A stretch of DNA of 64,000 bases from Berghia stephanieae (GCA_034508935.3 CM067442.1:92806509-92870508), one strand, 5' to 3'; counted from the stretch's first letter, positions 11,433 through 25,365 are shown. Numbers and translations are program-made. Notes: generated by a model from the letters alone, not told the origin.

Positions 11433-11464
<32 letters not shown>

Positions 11465-11470
11465 TTAATA

Positions 11471-11502
<32 letters not shown>
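11325..11502. repeat. (TAA)n microsatellite
   Basis: A long ATA/TAA tract with a few interruptions. The counterpart is at 57589-57755 on the opposite strand and differs in length. Frames reading Y, I or L runs are artefacts. Confidence 0.95.
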
Positions 11503-11503
<1 letters not shown>

Positions 11504-11560
11504 CTCGACAAAACACGTGGATCAAGCTAGGAAGGAATGAAGTGGCGATAGCAGATACAC

Positions 11561-11761
11561 ATGCACGCAGCACCTCCGGAGGTTAAGTTGAATAATAAGA
11601 AGAGTGAAATGTGTACCCTACAGATTTGTTTTACGCGATCCTTCCTGCCTGGTGCGATTCGAACGACATCGTTGAATAAGCCGGTTGGTTTTCTTCAATG
11701 CCCTCGCTCTCCTCGCTGTGGTTGTCCTATGACCCCGAGTCGTAGTCTACGTTATCCATGA
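11561..11761 (-). other. GC-richer conserved block, possible exon remnant
   Basis: This block is nearly identical to 57329-57529 in the other arm, while the DNA around it differs. Read on the minus strand, a frame begins MDNVDYDSGS, meets a TAG, then continues DNHSEESEGIEENQPAYSTM and SFESHQAGRIA to a stop. The composition looks protein-like, but the TAG is present in both arms and I do not recognise a family. It could be a decayed exon, a 5' leader or chance. Confidence 0.25.
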
Positions 11762-11957
11762 GAGTAACCTTGAATTGTGGAATGTTCTGCTCGAATGGTT
11801 TTCATTGAGATAATATATGTAGGTTGGCCAAAGGTCCATGGATTTGGACTTGGCTCATTTCACGTTTAGTCAAGAGACCTAAATCGTGTAACAATTGCAA
11901 TAAAAGTAGAGCACAGTTCTAGTTAAAGTGCCTCCAGTGGTATTTTAATAGGTGTGG

Positions 11958-12500
<543 letters not shown>

Positions 12501-13311
12501 GCAGGCTTGTTTAATGTTGTTCATTAATCAAAAAGTATGAAAAATCCTTTTTTATGTTGTATTTTATTTCAAATTAAATTTGGTGTTTTAAAAGTTTTGT
12601 ATTGCCTATAAATACCCAAAATTGGGTTTGGGGCAAATATTTACATGCATTTTCCATAATTAGTTGAAATAATTTTATATCAATATTGACAGAATTTTCT
12701 TCACGAGTTCTATATTTTAGAGGTCGTAGGAATTTTAATTTAGAGTTCTGTTTGTTAATACATTCGTGTGTATTTTTACAAAACAAATTGTTTCCTTACT
12801 ATTCCCGAATAGAATAATTTGGAATATGGAACCATAATTGTTTTGTTTATTTACCTTCTAATAAAGTAATTATCTCATCTCTCATTCGTCTTAAGTGTTT
12901 CAAACATCGTGTTTTGTTGACAAAGGGGAAACCGAAACTTCCTCCTTATCGGTCTTCATAAGTAAATTGAAGCTTTCATTCAGTTTGCTACCCTTTATTT
13001 ATTTCTTCTAGCTTAAGGCCCAGCAATATTTGCTTTTTTTCAAGAATAGAAAAAAAAAAAACGGGGAAAATATTGTTCATGACAATGACCCTTACCCCCA
13101 TAGTGACTTTGGGTATCACAGAAGTTTCAGACAATAAAGAGGGAAAAACTCGGAGGGGAAACAGTTTTATGGAAACCCTGATCCGAAGCTGATGAATAAA
13201 ACAAAAAAAAAAAACCCAAAAAAGACCAAAAGCTTGTTCTTGATTATTTGGCAAAAACATCCAGGACAAAGTCCCTGCTCAGTCCCGCATTGACCTTTTA
13301 AAACTCCCTTA

Positions 13312-13519
13312 CTCCGGAAAAACAGGGATTCAAAAATGTGGCCAGAAAACTCGTCCTTCAAATATCGATCGATTTGAAAATGATCCTCGTTTTGGAAAAA
13401 ACTCACAAACCTTCGCAAAGTCTCGGGTTTTAAGGTTTTTCCCAAGGGTCTTTTTAACGATCGATTTGTGAAGAACGAGTTTTCGGGCCCAAAATTTCTT
13501 AAATATGGTTTTTCCAGGT
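13312..13519. mobile_element. Hairpin MITE (left-arm copy)
   Basis: A short foldback element: the left half begins CTCCGGAAAAACA and includes GGCCAGAAAACTCGTCCTTC and ATCGATCGATT; the right half is its approximate reverse complement. A TA precedes it (13310-13311). The allelic copy is 55600-55805, and a second genomic copy is 59751-59966. The TA flank suggests a Tc1/mariner-type MITE. Confidence 0.65.
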
Positions 13520-16500
13520 GCAGCACTTAATGGTTCCAAAGAAAGTGCTTTATAAGCAACAGCACGGTCCCAAAGGGCCCCGCCCTTTGAAGTTTAACAT
13601 GAAACAAAATATCGATTGTATCTCGGTTTTTAAAACCTTATTTATGTTTAATTTTTCGGATAAAGAAAATCAAAGGGACAAAGTATAATCTTGAAAAATA
13701 ACTGGCAATTAAATTTAAAGATAGTGAAATTTGTTTTTTTTTAAAGTTTAAAAAATGCTAAAAAAAGCATTCGTTAGACCTACATTTGAATTTAGACGTC
13801 TAGATCTTAGTGAACACAAATCAGAAACCCATGAATAAAAACAAATTCAAAACAAAGCAGGGCAGTTTAAATTTATTCATTAAAACAACAACAAAAAAAC
13901 CACAACGGATAAAGATCTTGCTTCAAAAAAGTCTATATCACAAAAAGAGAGCGAAAACAAAGTGATTTTTATTTTGAAAACCCTTTAAAAGACTAAGTGA
14001 ATTTACCCCTCGGTGAAACCCAAACCCAAAAATAAGAGGAAGCAAAAAATTTTTAAAACCCTTTTTTTTTTGAAAGTAGCACAATGAAAAATCAAAAATT
14101 ATTTGAAATACTTTTTCTTTGGGACGATTTTAAAAATTTTCAGTTGGATGGTACGGACTAAAAGTAAAAGAATTTTTTTTCTGTTTGATTAATGCTTCTC
14201 CGTTCCAATTTCCCGTTGAAAGGGAAATTTATCGCAAATTCCAATGTAGGGAAATGTGATTTGATTATTTTGCATGCGGGCTGATAAAATTCAAGTGACA
14301 ATACGAATTTTGTTTATGATTGTGTTAGAACATACATTTTTCTCACAGTGCCAAATTCACGGCGTTTCTTAAAATAAAATGTAACTCGAATTTTAAAAAT
14401 GTTTACTGTAATGGTGTGTTGTTTCTCCTGCCCGTGGTGAAAATCATTTTAACAAAGTGTCATTCAGGGAGGCGTAGCTTAAAAATAATTGTTGGATTAT
14501 GCTTATGTAATAATTGATTTATATATTACTTATCATCGTTGAAAACGGACCACTGCGCTTTTAATCCTATACAACCATATGTCTGTCTGGTAGGGGCGTA
14601 TACCTTTTTATCTGGACATAGACAATGCTGTTAAAAACAAAGAGGGATCATCCGAATTGTTATGACCAGTCTCATACGGGACACGGAACCTGTCTATGTG
14701 ATATGCTTTCACAAGACATAACAGCCCACTTGTTGAGCAAAAAGATCTCATAACGCTTGCTCAATTTATAGATGTCTACGAAAACCCATGTTCACTCCAA
14801 TCGAGTCGGTTAAATGGTCGCCATTTCTTGAATTTTGCTTGCTGGCGGGCGCTTTGAATGTAATAATGTAAAATATCTTCAGAAATCTTAAATTTTTAAT
14901 ACTCCTTATTGTAACCTTTTTGCACCGTTAATCCATATTATCAGGCTTTATGAATGTAGAAATCCAAGCAGAAGCCACCACCTCTGGTTATGTTTTTTCT
15001 GTCGTCGGTTTTTCCTTTTAAATTCAATTTTGGAACTTGTTTCATTCCGATACAACACCGATTAGAGGCGATGAGTTTCACAATTACGATATGAATTGAT
15101 AAATAGAAATTTAATAGCTGTGAACACCCTATCTAGCGCCCGCCTCTGCCGATGTTGCAAATTTACTCGGTAAATGGTGTTTTGAAATTGAAAGTAAACA
15201 CCCGTAATTAGATGTGCCTTATGTTAAGTAGTGTCGTAGTAAGATGTGTTTTAGTCAGTTTTTGATTAGATTCGGGACTGAAATGACAGACTATGAAATA
15301 GATAGAATGAAAATAAAAGTTTCTTGAATAAAAGGTTACTTACTTTTACTAAATCAGAGTTTCCAAATCTCATAATTAAACACCGCCTTCTTTTCTTGAA
15401 GAATGTCGTAATTAGGGCCATCACTGAAAATTTTACAAAATCGGCGGGTGTTGAATCGGATATTTCGTGAACCGTAAGTTTAAGCATGAAAAAAATAAAA
15501 TTTCTATCCGTATTTTTTTAAAGCGGACAGTAGGCGAAAACAGACAAGTAAATTTATCGGCGGTTTAAGATGGCATTAATGTCTTTATACCGAAATCATA
15601 TATTTAGGTTGAAACGGGTATGAAAGCAGGCTAATAAGAGTGTCGACTTAACGCCAGTGCCGAAATTCGGGCGGCACCCAATCCTGATGGTGGATTCGTC
15701 AATTGGTAAGGCATCAGTTGATGAAAATGATTCAATCAAGGGGGGACTTTCCAATTATCCGGGACGGCTTTCATATGGAACTACATATTTATACCAAAAC
15801 GTCAAATAAAAGTCTATCGTGGTTGGTTGCACTACTATATACCTTAGCAGGTATTCAATGAATTATAGGCTCGTGAGATATGTTCAACTTAATTCCTTAA
15901 CAATTTCGCTCTTACACTGTAAATCGATGACGGAGCGCAAAGTATGTCTCTTTGTTTTGTTAGTTTGGGGGGTGGGGGGGGGGGGGGGGCATCCATTTTC
16001 ATTCATACATTGATTGAGATCACTTTAAAAATAGAAAAAAAACTATCGCTGTTCTACTTGCTGCCTAGTCAAAAGTAAACAAATTCATTTTCTGTACGTC
16101 ATCATTGACCTTATTTTATCATATTGTTCACAAGGCAGAAGACGTCAAATGTGAGACATCTGAAGGGTCGCAAGATACGACTATGTTTTTAATATGGTTC
16201 AAGTCATAAAATTTTAGAAAAAGGACTCTTCGGGATAAGTGTTATGGCATAATTCATTTAAACTATTTTGTGAAGGCTTATCTGTATCGTTGTTTAGTTG
16301 CTCTGTTGACTGTTTCAGGTAACGCAAACCATTGCAAATGGAAAAAAAAAAATAAATGAATTCATGTGTTGTCTTTTGCAATGGTTGTATGTATTTTGAT
16401 TGCTTTATTTCCTCGTGTTGTATTTGTATGGTTGGCTTTATTCATAAGTGTTGACTCATTGACATTATGATCTTGATTCAATTCATCTTTGTCAAATTAA

Positions 16501-17233
16501 TACACGGTACAATTCCATTTCTTGATCCGCCATAGTGGCATAAATCTTTCGATTTTTATGTATATTTTTCGAAAAATAAAAGTTTCATTAAAGCAGTTTT
16601 GAAAGCGTTTGAATTTCACCAGCCAGAGTTCTAAGTAGTAACCAGTAGAAATTGTATAGGGAAACATTATGCGACGGATAATAAATCATACAAATTAAGC
16701 GTCTTTTTTAATCAAACCGCATTCCTGTTACAGATTCAACTGCAATCTTTGCATTCCAATACAAAATATGTCTTCATATCTTTAAATAAGAAGATATGTT
16801 ATACAGAAAGCCAAACTTGTCTATCGCAGGGTTCTTGTCATTAGGTCAGCCATACTGGTGTATTGTAAGATTGTTATTCATTTTGTTCCTGATTGGGTGC
16901 TTACTTGCGACACTTTAAAGTAATTTCAGTTGCAAGAAGATGAGATAGTTCAAACAATTTATATATTTACAACCAAAACCCACCCAAGAAAAGGTAGATA
17001 AAAACTTGCTCAAATAGAGAAACTCGAGTTAGGTTCCAAGAGCAAACTTATGACACGTGCTTAGTTTCTGATTCCAGTCACAGAACAAGATCCCACCAGA
17101 GGACACAAATGTTTAACAAAATAAATATGTTCTGGATTAAAAATCTATATAAGAGTACATGACGGAGAGTGGAAAAAAAAACCATCAAATCCCCGGCTAC
17201 AATATTCCAGAACCAAGCGACATCAATCCTTAT
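13520..17233. other. Left-arm intergenic region with R2 repeat
   Basis: It contains the R2 repeat at about 14210-14860, which itself includes a SINE-tail-like segment near 14530-14640. It also has an exon-like frame at 15340-15487. The rest shows nothing I can name. The DNA matches 52025-55599 in the other arm in reverse. Confidence 0.5.
15340..15487 (-). other. Unassigned exon-like open frame
   Basis: The minus strand reads MLKLTVHEISDSTPADFVKF, then SVMALITTFFKKRRRCLIMR and FGNSDLVK, followed by a good donor, AAA|GTAAGTAAC. The same region at 53690-53840 in the other arm keeps the start, the donor and most residues but has indels. I recognise no family and find no partner exon, so this may be a first exon or chance. 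Confidence 0.2.
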
Positions 17234-17559
17234 CTGGCATCGCGGAAAATTGCCAATTTGAAATCCAAAATTTTGCCATTTTGCACAAAAAAATGACTAT
17301 TTTGCCCACAAAAAATAGAAAATTTTGCCCACATTTTGCCCGTATATTGCCATATTTTGCAAATTTCTGTTACTAATCGGATAAATTTTTTTCGTTCCGG
17401 GACCCCAAATACTACAATGATCTGAAGATGAACAAAAGTCACTCAGGTGCAGATCAGAATGAAAAATGATTTAAAACATCAATCTTTATCTATATCAAAA
17501 CAAAAGTTCAGCATTAATACTGCCAAAAGAGAGGTATCAAAAATTTAATATAAACAAGA

Positions 17560-18152
17560 TATTCATAGGAAAAAAATTATAACTGTTTTAATAAAGGAAC
17601 ACAAAAGCCTTTAAGTTTGCTTCGTTGAGCCGCCTTTCTCTGTCTGAAAATACAAGATTATAAATGGAGATGGACCTCTCCAGCATCTGCTGAGAATTAA
17701 GAGCAGGTGTATATGTATCTCTTTGCCTGCGTAGCAAGATGGGGAACATCTGAGCTTCACTGTCCAAAAACAGTCAGATCAAGTGATTGCCTCAAGATGC
17801 CCGACACTGATCTTGGACAAAGAGAACTCTTTATATCGAAGTTCTTCTACACGAGGTTTTAATGAATACCAGGAATGGTCAAGAATCAAAATTATCAGAG
17901 TCAGCAATGAACACTAAATTGAAGGATTGAAGATAGGTATCTCCTTCAATAATTCCATCCCTGGCTTGGCTCACGTCGTTGAATATTTCTTCAAGCCTTT
18001 TCATTGGCCAAAGAGAAAGCTTGACAAACTCTCTATGCAGGAGCTGAAGCTTGAGCATGTTGGTACAGTCATGCGGACAGTTGTCTTTTACATCTTGTAG
18101 GGTCACATGGCAAGATGAAAACGGTCCTTAATTTCCATGAGCTTTGACCACG
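17560..18152 (-). CDS. hAT transposase exon 5 (C-terminal domain), left copy
   Basis: The acceptor edge is at 18152. The upstream part is open and includes FVKLSLWPMKRLEEIFNDVS followed by QARDGIIEGDTYLQSFNLVF and IADSD. The downstream part carries the hAT C-terminal dimerisation motif (Ala-Glu-Arg-Ser-Phe region near 17690), but small indels shift its frame. hAT transposases cut and paste DNA in the nucleus, and this domain mediates multimerisation. The equivalent exon is at 51117-51709. Confidence 0.65.
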
Positions 18153-18383
18153 CTGGTGAAAATAGAAATAAAGAATATGGCAAGATTAAAAAACATAAGA
18201 AAGTAATTTTTGTTTTGTAATTTATTTTCTTGACTCTAGTCAAAAGGACTTTCAACTAAATGTTGTGTCCAAAGGAAGAGTTTAACAATAGTTGGAATCG
18301 TTTCATTAATAATGATACCTGCTCTTAATCTTATAAAACTAAGGTTTAAATGGTAGGTAGGAGGAGGAAAATTGAATATTTAC

Positions 18384-18639
18384 TGTCATGGCGATTGGAC
18401 AGTTGGCTTTGGAATACATCAAGTAGTTCAACGATGGACTGAGGGACTGCTGGATATATAGCTCATTCTGCTTGAATTAACTGGGCGACTCCGACACCGT
18501 GCAGAGGATTTATTCATTCAAAGTAGACTAAAGCACTCTGGAGAGCGTGCGCCCACAGTGCGCCATTTCCTTTCAATGAATGTGGCAAGTGACTGCTAAT
18601 TTTTCTCATGGTATGGACGCTATCAAACCAAAATTCCAT
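18384..18639 (-). CDS. hAT transposase exon 4, left copy
   Basis: Counterpart of 50648-50897, with matching acceptor (CAG before 18639) and donor (GTAAATA after 18384). Blocks such as the CQS.VVELLDVFQS-like region are visible but frameshifted relative to the right copy, so no single open frame spans the exon. Confidence 0.5.
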
Positions 18640-19305
18640 CTGGTCTTTTGAAAGGGAAGGTAAAAATTGATGCATTTTTAAAGTCATTTGTTTATTTGAA
18701 TTTTTATTTGAAAAGACAGTTAACATTATACATACTAATTCTTTCTGTTTGGCCTTTATTGTATAGTCTGTTGAATTTACCATCATCATATGACTTGACC
18801 TCGTAGGACTAATGTTTGGCATTGACTTAATGGTTGACTCTATTGACCTCTTACTTTTACCCACGAAATAAAAAAAAAAAATAAAATTTGTGCATGATAG
18901 CATTCACCAATATTAATTTTTTAAAAATTTTGTGCATTTTTTATATCAATGGTTTATGCAGATACTAACTTTGAAATAAAAAATGGATGCTTCTTAACAA
19001 GTTACATTTTGGGATTAATCAATTTTCTGATTAAGCCTTAGCCAAGCACTTTCCCTGTCAGATACTTAATTAAAGCTCATCTTTTCAACAAAAAAAAGGC
19101 GAGCAGATTACTATAACTGTACATTGGATACTACTAAATATGTTTACTAACATATCAAATAGGTAATAAGAATGGACTGACACTCCTATTTGTCAATATC
19201 CAATATTAACAATGTGTCACCTTCTAGGTGAAAAAAGTTTTTTAAAGACCCGATGAAATCATGAATTGAAAACTGCTACAGAAAGGAAATTTCTCAAAAT
19301 CTCAC

Positions 19306-19790
19306 CGTGTAGCGATTGGTTTGGAGGCATCTTTGGAGATTTGACGTGTGGTGTCAGGAATCGCATGGTTATCTTGACTTTCTGGCATTGGCGTCCAATT
19401 CGCTCGCGCCCCCACGCACTGCGGGCACTCGCTTTGACGAAATTTTGTTGGTGCGATTGAAGGGCTTTCTGTAAGCATTCACCCAACTAGGCTCATGATA
19501 AGAGCCATTGCTGTGAGATGCGTAGCATTTGGCATGAGCCCTTTTCAATACATCATGAAGCCTTACTCAATGGGGTTTTTTTTTTGCTGAATTGTCTGTG
19601 TTTACGGTGACGACGTCATGAGTATACGTGATTGCCTGTGGAGACTAAGCAATTCTCATTATGCGCCGTACGCAACGGGTTTTGTGTGTTTGTGACACGA
19701 CAAAATTCTTGTGTCCAAGAGGTATCTTTGGACTTTTGTCCACATCAGCGCTCAAGTGTTCCAGTGGTGCTGCTAAACATTGGGACAAAC
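19306..19790 (-). CDS. hAT transposase exon 3 (RNase H-like core), left copy
   Basis: Counterpart of 49578-50021. The acceptor TTTTCAG lies just before 19790 and the donor GTGAGATT just after 19306. It holds the DDE-core region, but several indels break the frame and it is longer by about 40 bp than the right copy. Treated as a noisy allelic copy rather than an independent gene. Confidence 0.55.
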
Positions 19791-19950
19791 CTGAAAAGAT
19801 AGGCGATTACAAATAAGAGGAAACACAAATAACATATTGGGAAGGATGCTCAATAGTGATATCATAATTGACTTCAGCATTTTTTATAGAATTCAAAACT
19901 AGGATTCGAACTGATCACTGGTTGTATGTTGTGTTTGTAGTCACGCCCAG

Positions 19951-20000
<50 letters not shown>

Positions 20001-20209
20001 ATATTAACCACAACTCACACACAACATATATATATATATTATTTATATATATTATTGTATATATATATATATATTATGATTTGAGCGTGCGAGTGTTGTG
20101 TGTGTTGGTGTATTCACCTGCATCCTACTACTCCTATATATTATAAATTACTCTTTTGCTTTAAGTTTCTACAAACATTGTCAGTCAAAAACAAAAAACA
20201 AAAACCCAC

Positions 20210-20465
20210 CTTCCAACATATCAGGTACATTTCATCAAAGATGAGGGCCCACAGGCTTGTTTTTAACTTTCTTATTCACACTTCTTTTTTGTTGGTGAAC
20301 TCCCTCTTAAGTAGCATTCCTGCTGCTGTGAGTTGTTGCAATGGCAACCACGTTTTCAACTCTTGTCTGCAAGAAGTTTCTGACTGTGGGTGGTCCAACC
20401 TTCGATATGGGAATGTTTGCTGCAGCAAACATTGAAAACAACTTCATTGCAGATTATAATTCTTG
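20210..20465 (-). CDS. hAT transposase exon 2, left copy
   Basis: Counterpart of 48921-49176. The donor GTGGGTTTTG is kept, but the acceptor AG before 20465 is altered to AT. The minus strand still shows pieces of the block that in CGGBP1 reads ANIPLEKADHPAVR. The intron on its 3' side contains the (TA)n tract at 19958-20075. Confidence 0.5.
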
Positions 20466-20504
20466 ATGAAGAAAGATATTTATAAAATAGTTTGGTATTG
20501 AATG

Positions 20505-20812
20505 CTTAAAAAAAATAAGCATGGTTATGGCGCCATATCACTAAACGTGTCCATGCACTTGACATGGCGGTCCGTGGCAACAGCAACTTTTTAACAGGTA
20601 GGATGGGACATGGAAGCCATGTTAGGGGATATTTCAATTTTTTTTCGGACTGAGACAACGCTGTTTACGGCAAGGGTACTCAATTTTAACCATCCATTTC
20701 ATGAGCAGAATGTGAGTAATGAGCCTTCTACAAGGATCACTATGCACTGAGCGAGGCCTCGAACCCAGGTCTTCCGATCATAAAGCGAGTGTCTTTTTCA
20801 CTATACCACAAA
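20505..20812 (-). mobile_element. tRNA-derived SINE in hAT intron 1, left copy
   Basis: The minus strand starts TTTGTGGTATAGTGAAAAAG (A-box-like) and has GGGTTCGAGGCC (B-box-like), then a conserved body ending near GGCGCCATAACC and an A-rich tail. The counterpart is 48575-48875. A TAATAATA tract adjoins its head. Confidence 0.7.
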
Positions 20813-21006
20813 GTAATAATAAAAAGAACAACATGATTAATAATAATATTAATTATAATAATAGGATTCTTATAATCTTCTTAATAATAATAATAATAGT
20901 ATAATAATAATACCTCATCTTTTTTATAGTTGTATTTGTATTTGAATTATAGAGCAATTCAAACCAAAAATAAGTACTCATTTAGAGGAAAGGGTGCACC
21001 ACTCAC

Positions 21007-21326
21007 CTTGCGTTGAATACTGTAGACGGTTTCTTCAAACAGTATCCAATTCCTCTGCTTCTTCCACCGCTTCACTTCTTCCACGTCAGTGGCTTGTGAC
21101 TCTCTTCATCGTTCTTCTTTTGTTTTATGGTCCTCGGATTGCGGTGGGCGATCCACAGAAGACCTTTCGTAATTGGTCAATAACCTTGTTGCATGGGTGT
21201 GCAGATTGCTTTTTTAACCAATGACGTGGGTCTCCACTGGCTGTATTCTGAGTGGTCGCTGAGGTGTGGCAGTGACTCTGGCGAGCACATTTTGCCTTCT
21301 TCATGTCTAACCAAGGAAATGTCCAT
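21007..21326 (-). CDS. hAT transposase exon 1 (zinc finger), left copy
   Basis: Counterpart of 48069-48379, from ATG at 21326 to donor GTGAGTGG after 21007. The minus strand retains pieces of the CGGBP1-type finger (CNKVID) and the basic tail before the splice site, in shifting frames because of indels. Confidence 0.5.
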
Positions 21327-21478
21327 AGGAGTATGTAATCACCAAGTCGATGTAAGAGAAAAGAACGCCGGTAGCGAAACCAATTGAAGATAACAATTCA
21401 ATACGTGCGTCACTCGTCACTAAGGTGAAAGTGTGAAAGTAGGGAAAAACTCCTTTTAATTGCATCGTAACGTCTGTG

Positions 21479-22384
21479 GGGAGCGTTCACATATTACGTC
21501 ATCGCTAGGGGGGGAGCGGGGGGTCTTCTAATGTAGACATGTGTTGACATGGGGCGAGGGGGGGGGGGTCAGACCAAGATGATGTTGTCATCAAAACATT
21601 AGGAAAATTAAGGCTATTTCAAAGTTTGGTCCTTGCAAAACAGCAAAATAAATTGCTTGAGGAGTATTGGCCATTTCTATCAAGAAACAAAATGGGAAAT
21701 GGGTTTCATTTCAAAGGCTAACTTGCCATAAATGTTCCATTGTATCACTCCTCGATCACAGCAAATGAAAGCACCATTCACGAAATGCGGCATACATGAG
21801 AAACAGCAAATGGGAGAAAATGATGGACGATGAGATTGAAATTGATGTTACTATTTTTTGTACATTGCCAGAGGTCCAAGGCTGAAAACATTTTTGAATC
21901 AATTTATTTATGTTTGGAAATTGAAACAGAACATTCTTTCCACTAAAAGACTATATGCATAAAATAATTTGCCTCCTATTACTATTTTAAATTACACTTT
22001 CTGAATTTTTTTTTAAATAGCCTGCACCAAGTAGCCAAATTTAAATATTGTTTGTTAGATTTTATATTTGCAAATTTAAATTTTATGTCCCCATTGTTAT
22101 CGTAAAAACATAAATTATCAACAGTTTCTAGAAATTAATAAATTGTCTGAATGTGTTTTTTCAAAAACGTTGATAATAATGTTTATGGTTTTGAAAAACG
22201 AAAATAAATATTGTGAAATTAAAGGTTATCTTTTAGTTTTTATTAAATTAGAATGCGTCATCTCTGTTGGGGGGGGGGGGGTGGGGGGTCAGGTCAATGA
22301 GGAGTGTGTGTGTGTCATGACTTGGGGAGGGCGGGGGGGGTATAAAAAGGGCAAATTTTTGGTGACGTAATATGTGAAAGCTCA
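21479..22384. mobile_element. TIR DNA transposon with 25-bp ends, left copy
   Basis: Starts GGGAGCGTTCACATATTACG at 21479. The other end is a diverged inverse near 22360-22384. G-rich runs lie inside both ends. This is the allelic copy of the cleaner element at 47035-47923, nested within the hAT element just upstream of exon 1. Confidence 0.7.
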
Positions 22385-23214
22385 CTTGTTGTTAGTAGTA
22401 TGGCTGTTTAAAAACCAGACTGGGCCAGCTTCCAGTCAGCTGTTTAAACAGACCAGGAGCTCATGAGAAATTGGAAGAAAGGGACGATGCTGCCTTTCCG
22501 GAAAGTCGCCACTTTATAAACCAATCGGGTTATTAATGGTGAAAATTTAGATTTTTCATGAAATTTTGTAAATTGCTGCGGTTAAATGTGCGGAAACGTT
22601 GGCGATTTTGCGCGCGCAAATTTGCCATGCGGCCGCGAAAACCACGGGATGACAGACTTATGGGAAAGTACAATTGAAGGGTGTGTGAACCTTCATCCCA
22701 GGGAGGGATAACATTAAACAACCGTAAAGGGATAATTTTTACCAACAAATTTCTGTGAAAAAATCACTGGTTAGTACTGGTAATTGGTGACTAAAAAAAA
22801 TACAAGAAAGGATGATTCTCCAGGGGAAAAAATAAATAGAACCAACTGCCAAATCCCAGTATGGTAGCATAAAAAACAACAAGTCTTCAACAAAACATAG
22901 GATTGAGATCCCGCAAAAAAGACAATTGATAAGAATTACAGGAAAATCCAAACAAAAAGCAACAAACAATAAAACAACAACAACAAAAACACAACAAAAA
23001 CACACAAAAAAAAATAGAAAGATAAAAACCCCCCAACTAAAACAAAACTGTCCGCTTGCCTCCTTGCTTTTAAGGATTTATGGCCACTTTTTTTAGGTCA
23101 TTTCACGCACAGGTAAAAAGGTAGAAAATGAGAGAGTAAAAAAATTTAATAGATTTTACCGGGGACTGGCTGAATACAGTATTCCACCGAAATACTACAG
23201 ACATCCTCCGAAAT

Positions 23215-23693
23215 CCACTAAGTGGGAAGTGAACCGGAGACTATGGGAGGTGGGTGGTGCCTGTGGGAAGTGAACCCCAGTGATCTATAGGACGTGGGCA
23301 AAACTGGGGATATTGAACTAGAACCAAGACTAAGTGAGGTCGGCACAGTGGGGAGTGAGACCAGAGGACTATATGAGGTTGGGGCACAAGTGGGCATTGA
23401 ACCAGATACTCTAGGAGGTGGGCTACATGGTGTGTGATCCAGGTCTATGAGAGGTGGGCCACCAGTGGGGAGTGAACCAGACTATGGGAGGTGCGTCACC
23501 AGTGGGGAGTAAACCAGAGACTATGAGAAATTGGCACAGTGGTGATTGAACCAGGGACCTTAGGAGGTGGGCACCTTGGGGAGTTGAACCAGATATTGGA
23601 GGTGGGCCAACAGTGGGGATTGAACTGGACACTATGGGGAGATGGGTGGCGGAGGGGGGTTTTTTTGTTTTTGTTTATTTTTTTTTCTTTTTT

Positions 23694-23732
<39 letters not shown>

Positions 23733-25365
23733 CTTAAGTTTTTTTTATTTTTTTTTACAAGTGGTGAGTGTCAAGTAAGTTAGTGTGTTGCGGGCACCAG
23801 TGAGGAGTGAGTGAACCATGAGGACAATGGGAGGTGGGCACCGGTATTGTGGGATTGAAACCAGTGACTATTGGAGGTGGGTGATACCTGGATTGTGGGA
23901 GTGGAGAGTAACTCCAAATCTAAGTGGTGTGGCCATGTGCGGGAAGTGAACCTGGAATTGTGAAAGGAGGACACTAGTGGGGATTGAACCCGAACTAGTG
24001 GAGGTGGAAATAAGTGGGGGATTAAACCTTCGACTATGGAAGATGAACTTCAGTGGGGAGCGAACCTGAGACTCAGAGGCGGATACCAGTGGAGATGATG
24101 AGTGAATCCAGGGCTATGAGAGGTGGATACCAGTGGGGAGTGAACCTGGTAACGGGAAGGTGGACACCAGAGACTATAGGTGCAGGGGATTGAACTGGAG
24201 ACTACAGGAGGTGGGCACCAGTGGGGAGGGGGCGGGGGAGAAACAATAGGAGCAGGGAGACCATGGGAGGTTGGTACTAGTGTGGGGAGTGACCCTAGAA
24301 CTATGTGAGGTGGATATCAGTGTGGTGTAACCAGACACCATGGGAGGTGGACAACAGTGGGGATTGAACCAGAGACTATAAGAGCAGGGCACCAGTGGGG
24401 ATTGAACTGGATACTATGGAAGGTGGGCACCACAGGGGATTGAACTGGAGACTAATGTGAGGTGGGGACGAATGGGGAGTGAACCCAGAACTATGTGAGA
24501 TGGGAACTAGTACGGAGTGAACTAGAGACTGGGAGCAGGACACAGTGGGGATTGAACCAGAGACTATGGGAAATTGGCACCAGTGGTGATTGAAACGGGA
24601 CTATGGGAGGTGGGCACCATTGGGGAGTGAACCAGAGGACTATTGAGGTGGGGCACCAGTGGGGATTGAACTGGACACTATGGGAGGTGGGTACAGTAGG
24701 GAGTGAATAAATTAGTATGTGAGGTGGGCACCATGGGAGGTGGACAACAGTGGGGATTGAACCAGAGACTATAAGGCAGGGCACAGTGGGGATTTGAACT
24801 GGATACTATGGAAGGTGGGCACCACAGGGGATTGAACTGGAGACTATGTGCAGGTGGGTACGAATGGTGGAGTGAACCCAGAATATGTGAGATGGGAACT
24901 AGTACGGAGTGAACTAGAGACTGGGAGCAGGGACACCAGTGGGGATTGAACCAGAGACTATGGGAAATTGGCACAGTGGTGATTGAAACAGGGGACTATG
25001 GGAGGTGGGCACCATTGGGGAGTGAACCAGAGACTATTGGAGGTGGGCACCAGTGGGATTGAACTGGACACTATGGGAGGTGGGTTACCAGTAGGGAGTG
25101 AATAAATTAGTATGTGAGGTGAGGCATCCAGTGGGGGTGAAACCAGAGACTACGGGAGGTGGCACCGTGGGGATTGAACCAGTGGACTATTGGAGGTGGA
25201 CACCAGACGGGGGTGAACATGGGATTGTGGGAGTGGGAGTAACCCAAATCTAAGTGGTGGGGGGTGAACCTGGGATTGTGAGAGGTGGACACCAGTGGGA
25301 TTGAATCCGAACTAGTGGAGGTGGAAATAAAGTGGGATGAAAACCTTCGCTATGGAAGATGAACT
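23215..25365. repeat. B-box-like minisatellite, left-arm copy
   Basis: About 2.1 kb of tandem units of roughly 38 bp, here in the orientation GGGGATTGAACCAGAGACTA then TGGGAGGTGGGCACCAGT. The reverse complement of the core is GGTTCAATCCCC. A poly-T tract (23698-23755) interrupts it. The counterpart is 44226-46215. All open frames here are repeat translations. Confidence 0.92.

Larger units (their letters stand above)
17234..22655 (-). mobile_element. CGGBP1-related hAT transposon, left-arm copy
   Basis: This is the reverse-complement counterpart of the element at 46770-52024. The ends are CTGGCATCGCGG (17234 inward) and, from the other side, CTGTCATCCCGTGG, flanked by CCTTAT and ACTTAT (ATAAGG and ATAAGT on the minus strand). 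Subterminal TTTTGCC repeats lie at 17250-17360. It carries five transposase exons on the minus strand and a nested TIR element (21479-22384). This copy has more indels than the right-arm copy, but keeps exon 5 open in a stretch where the other is shifted. Confidence 0.75.

Noticed and set aside
24174-25292. Several 60-100 codon frames in the left minisatellite
   Set aside because: They are repeat-unit translations (PHWCPP-type periodicity), and the counterparts in the right arm share only the period.
23215-25365. CRISPR-like spaced repeats
   Set aside because: Units are directly abutting, vary continuously and lie in animal DNA; there are no unique spacers.
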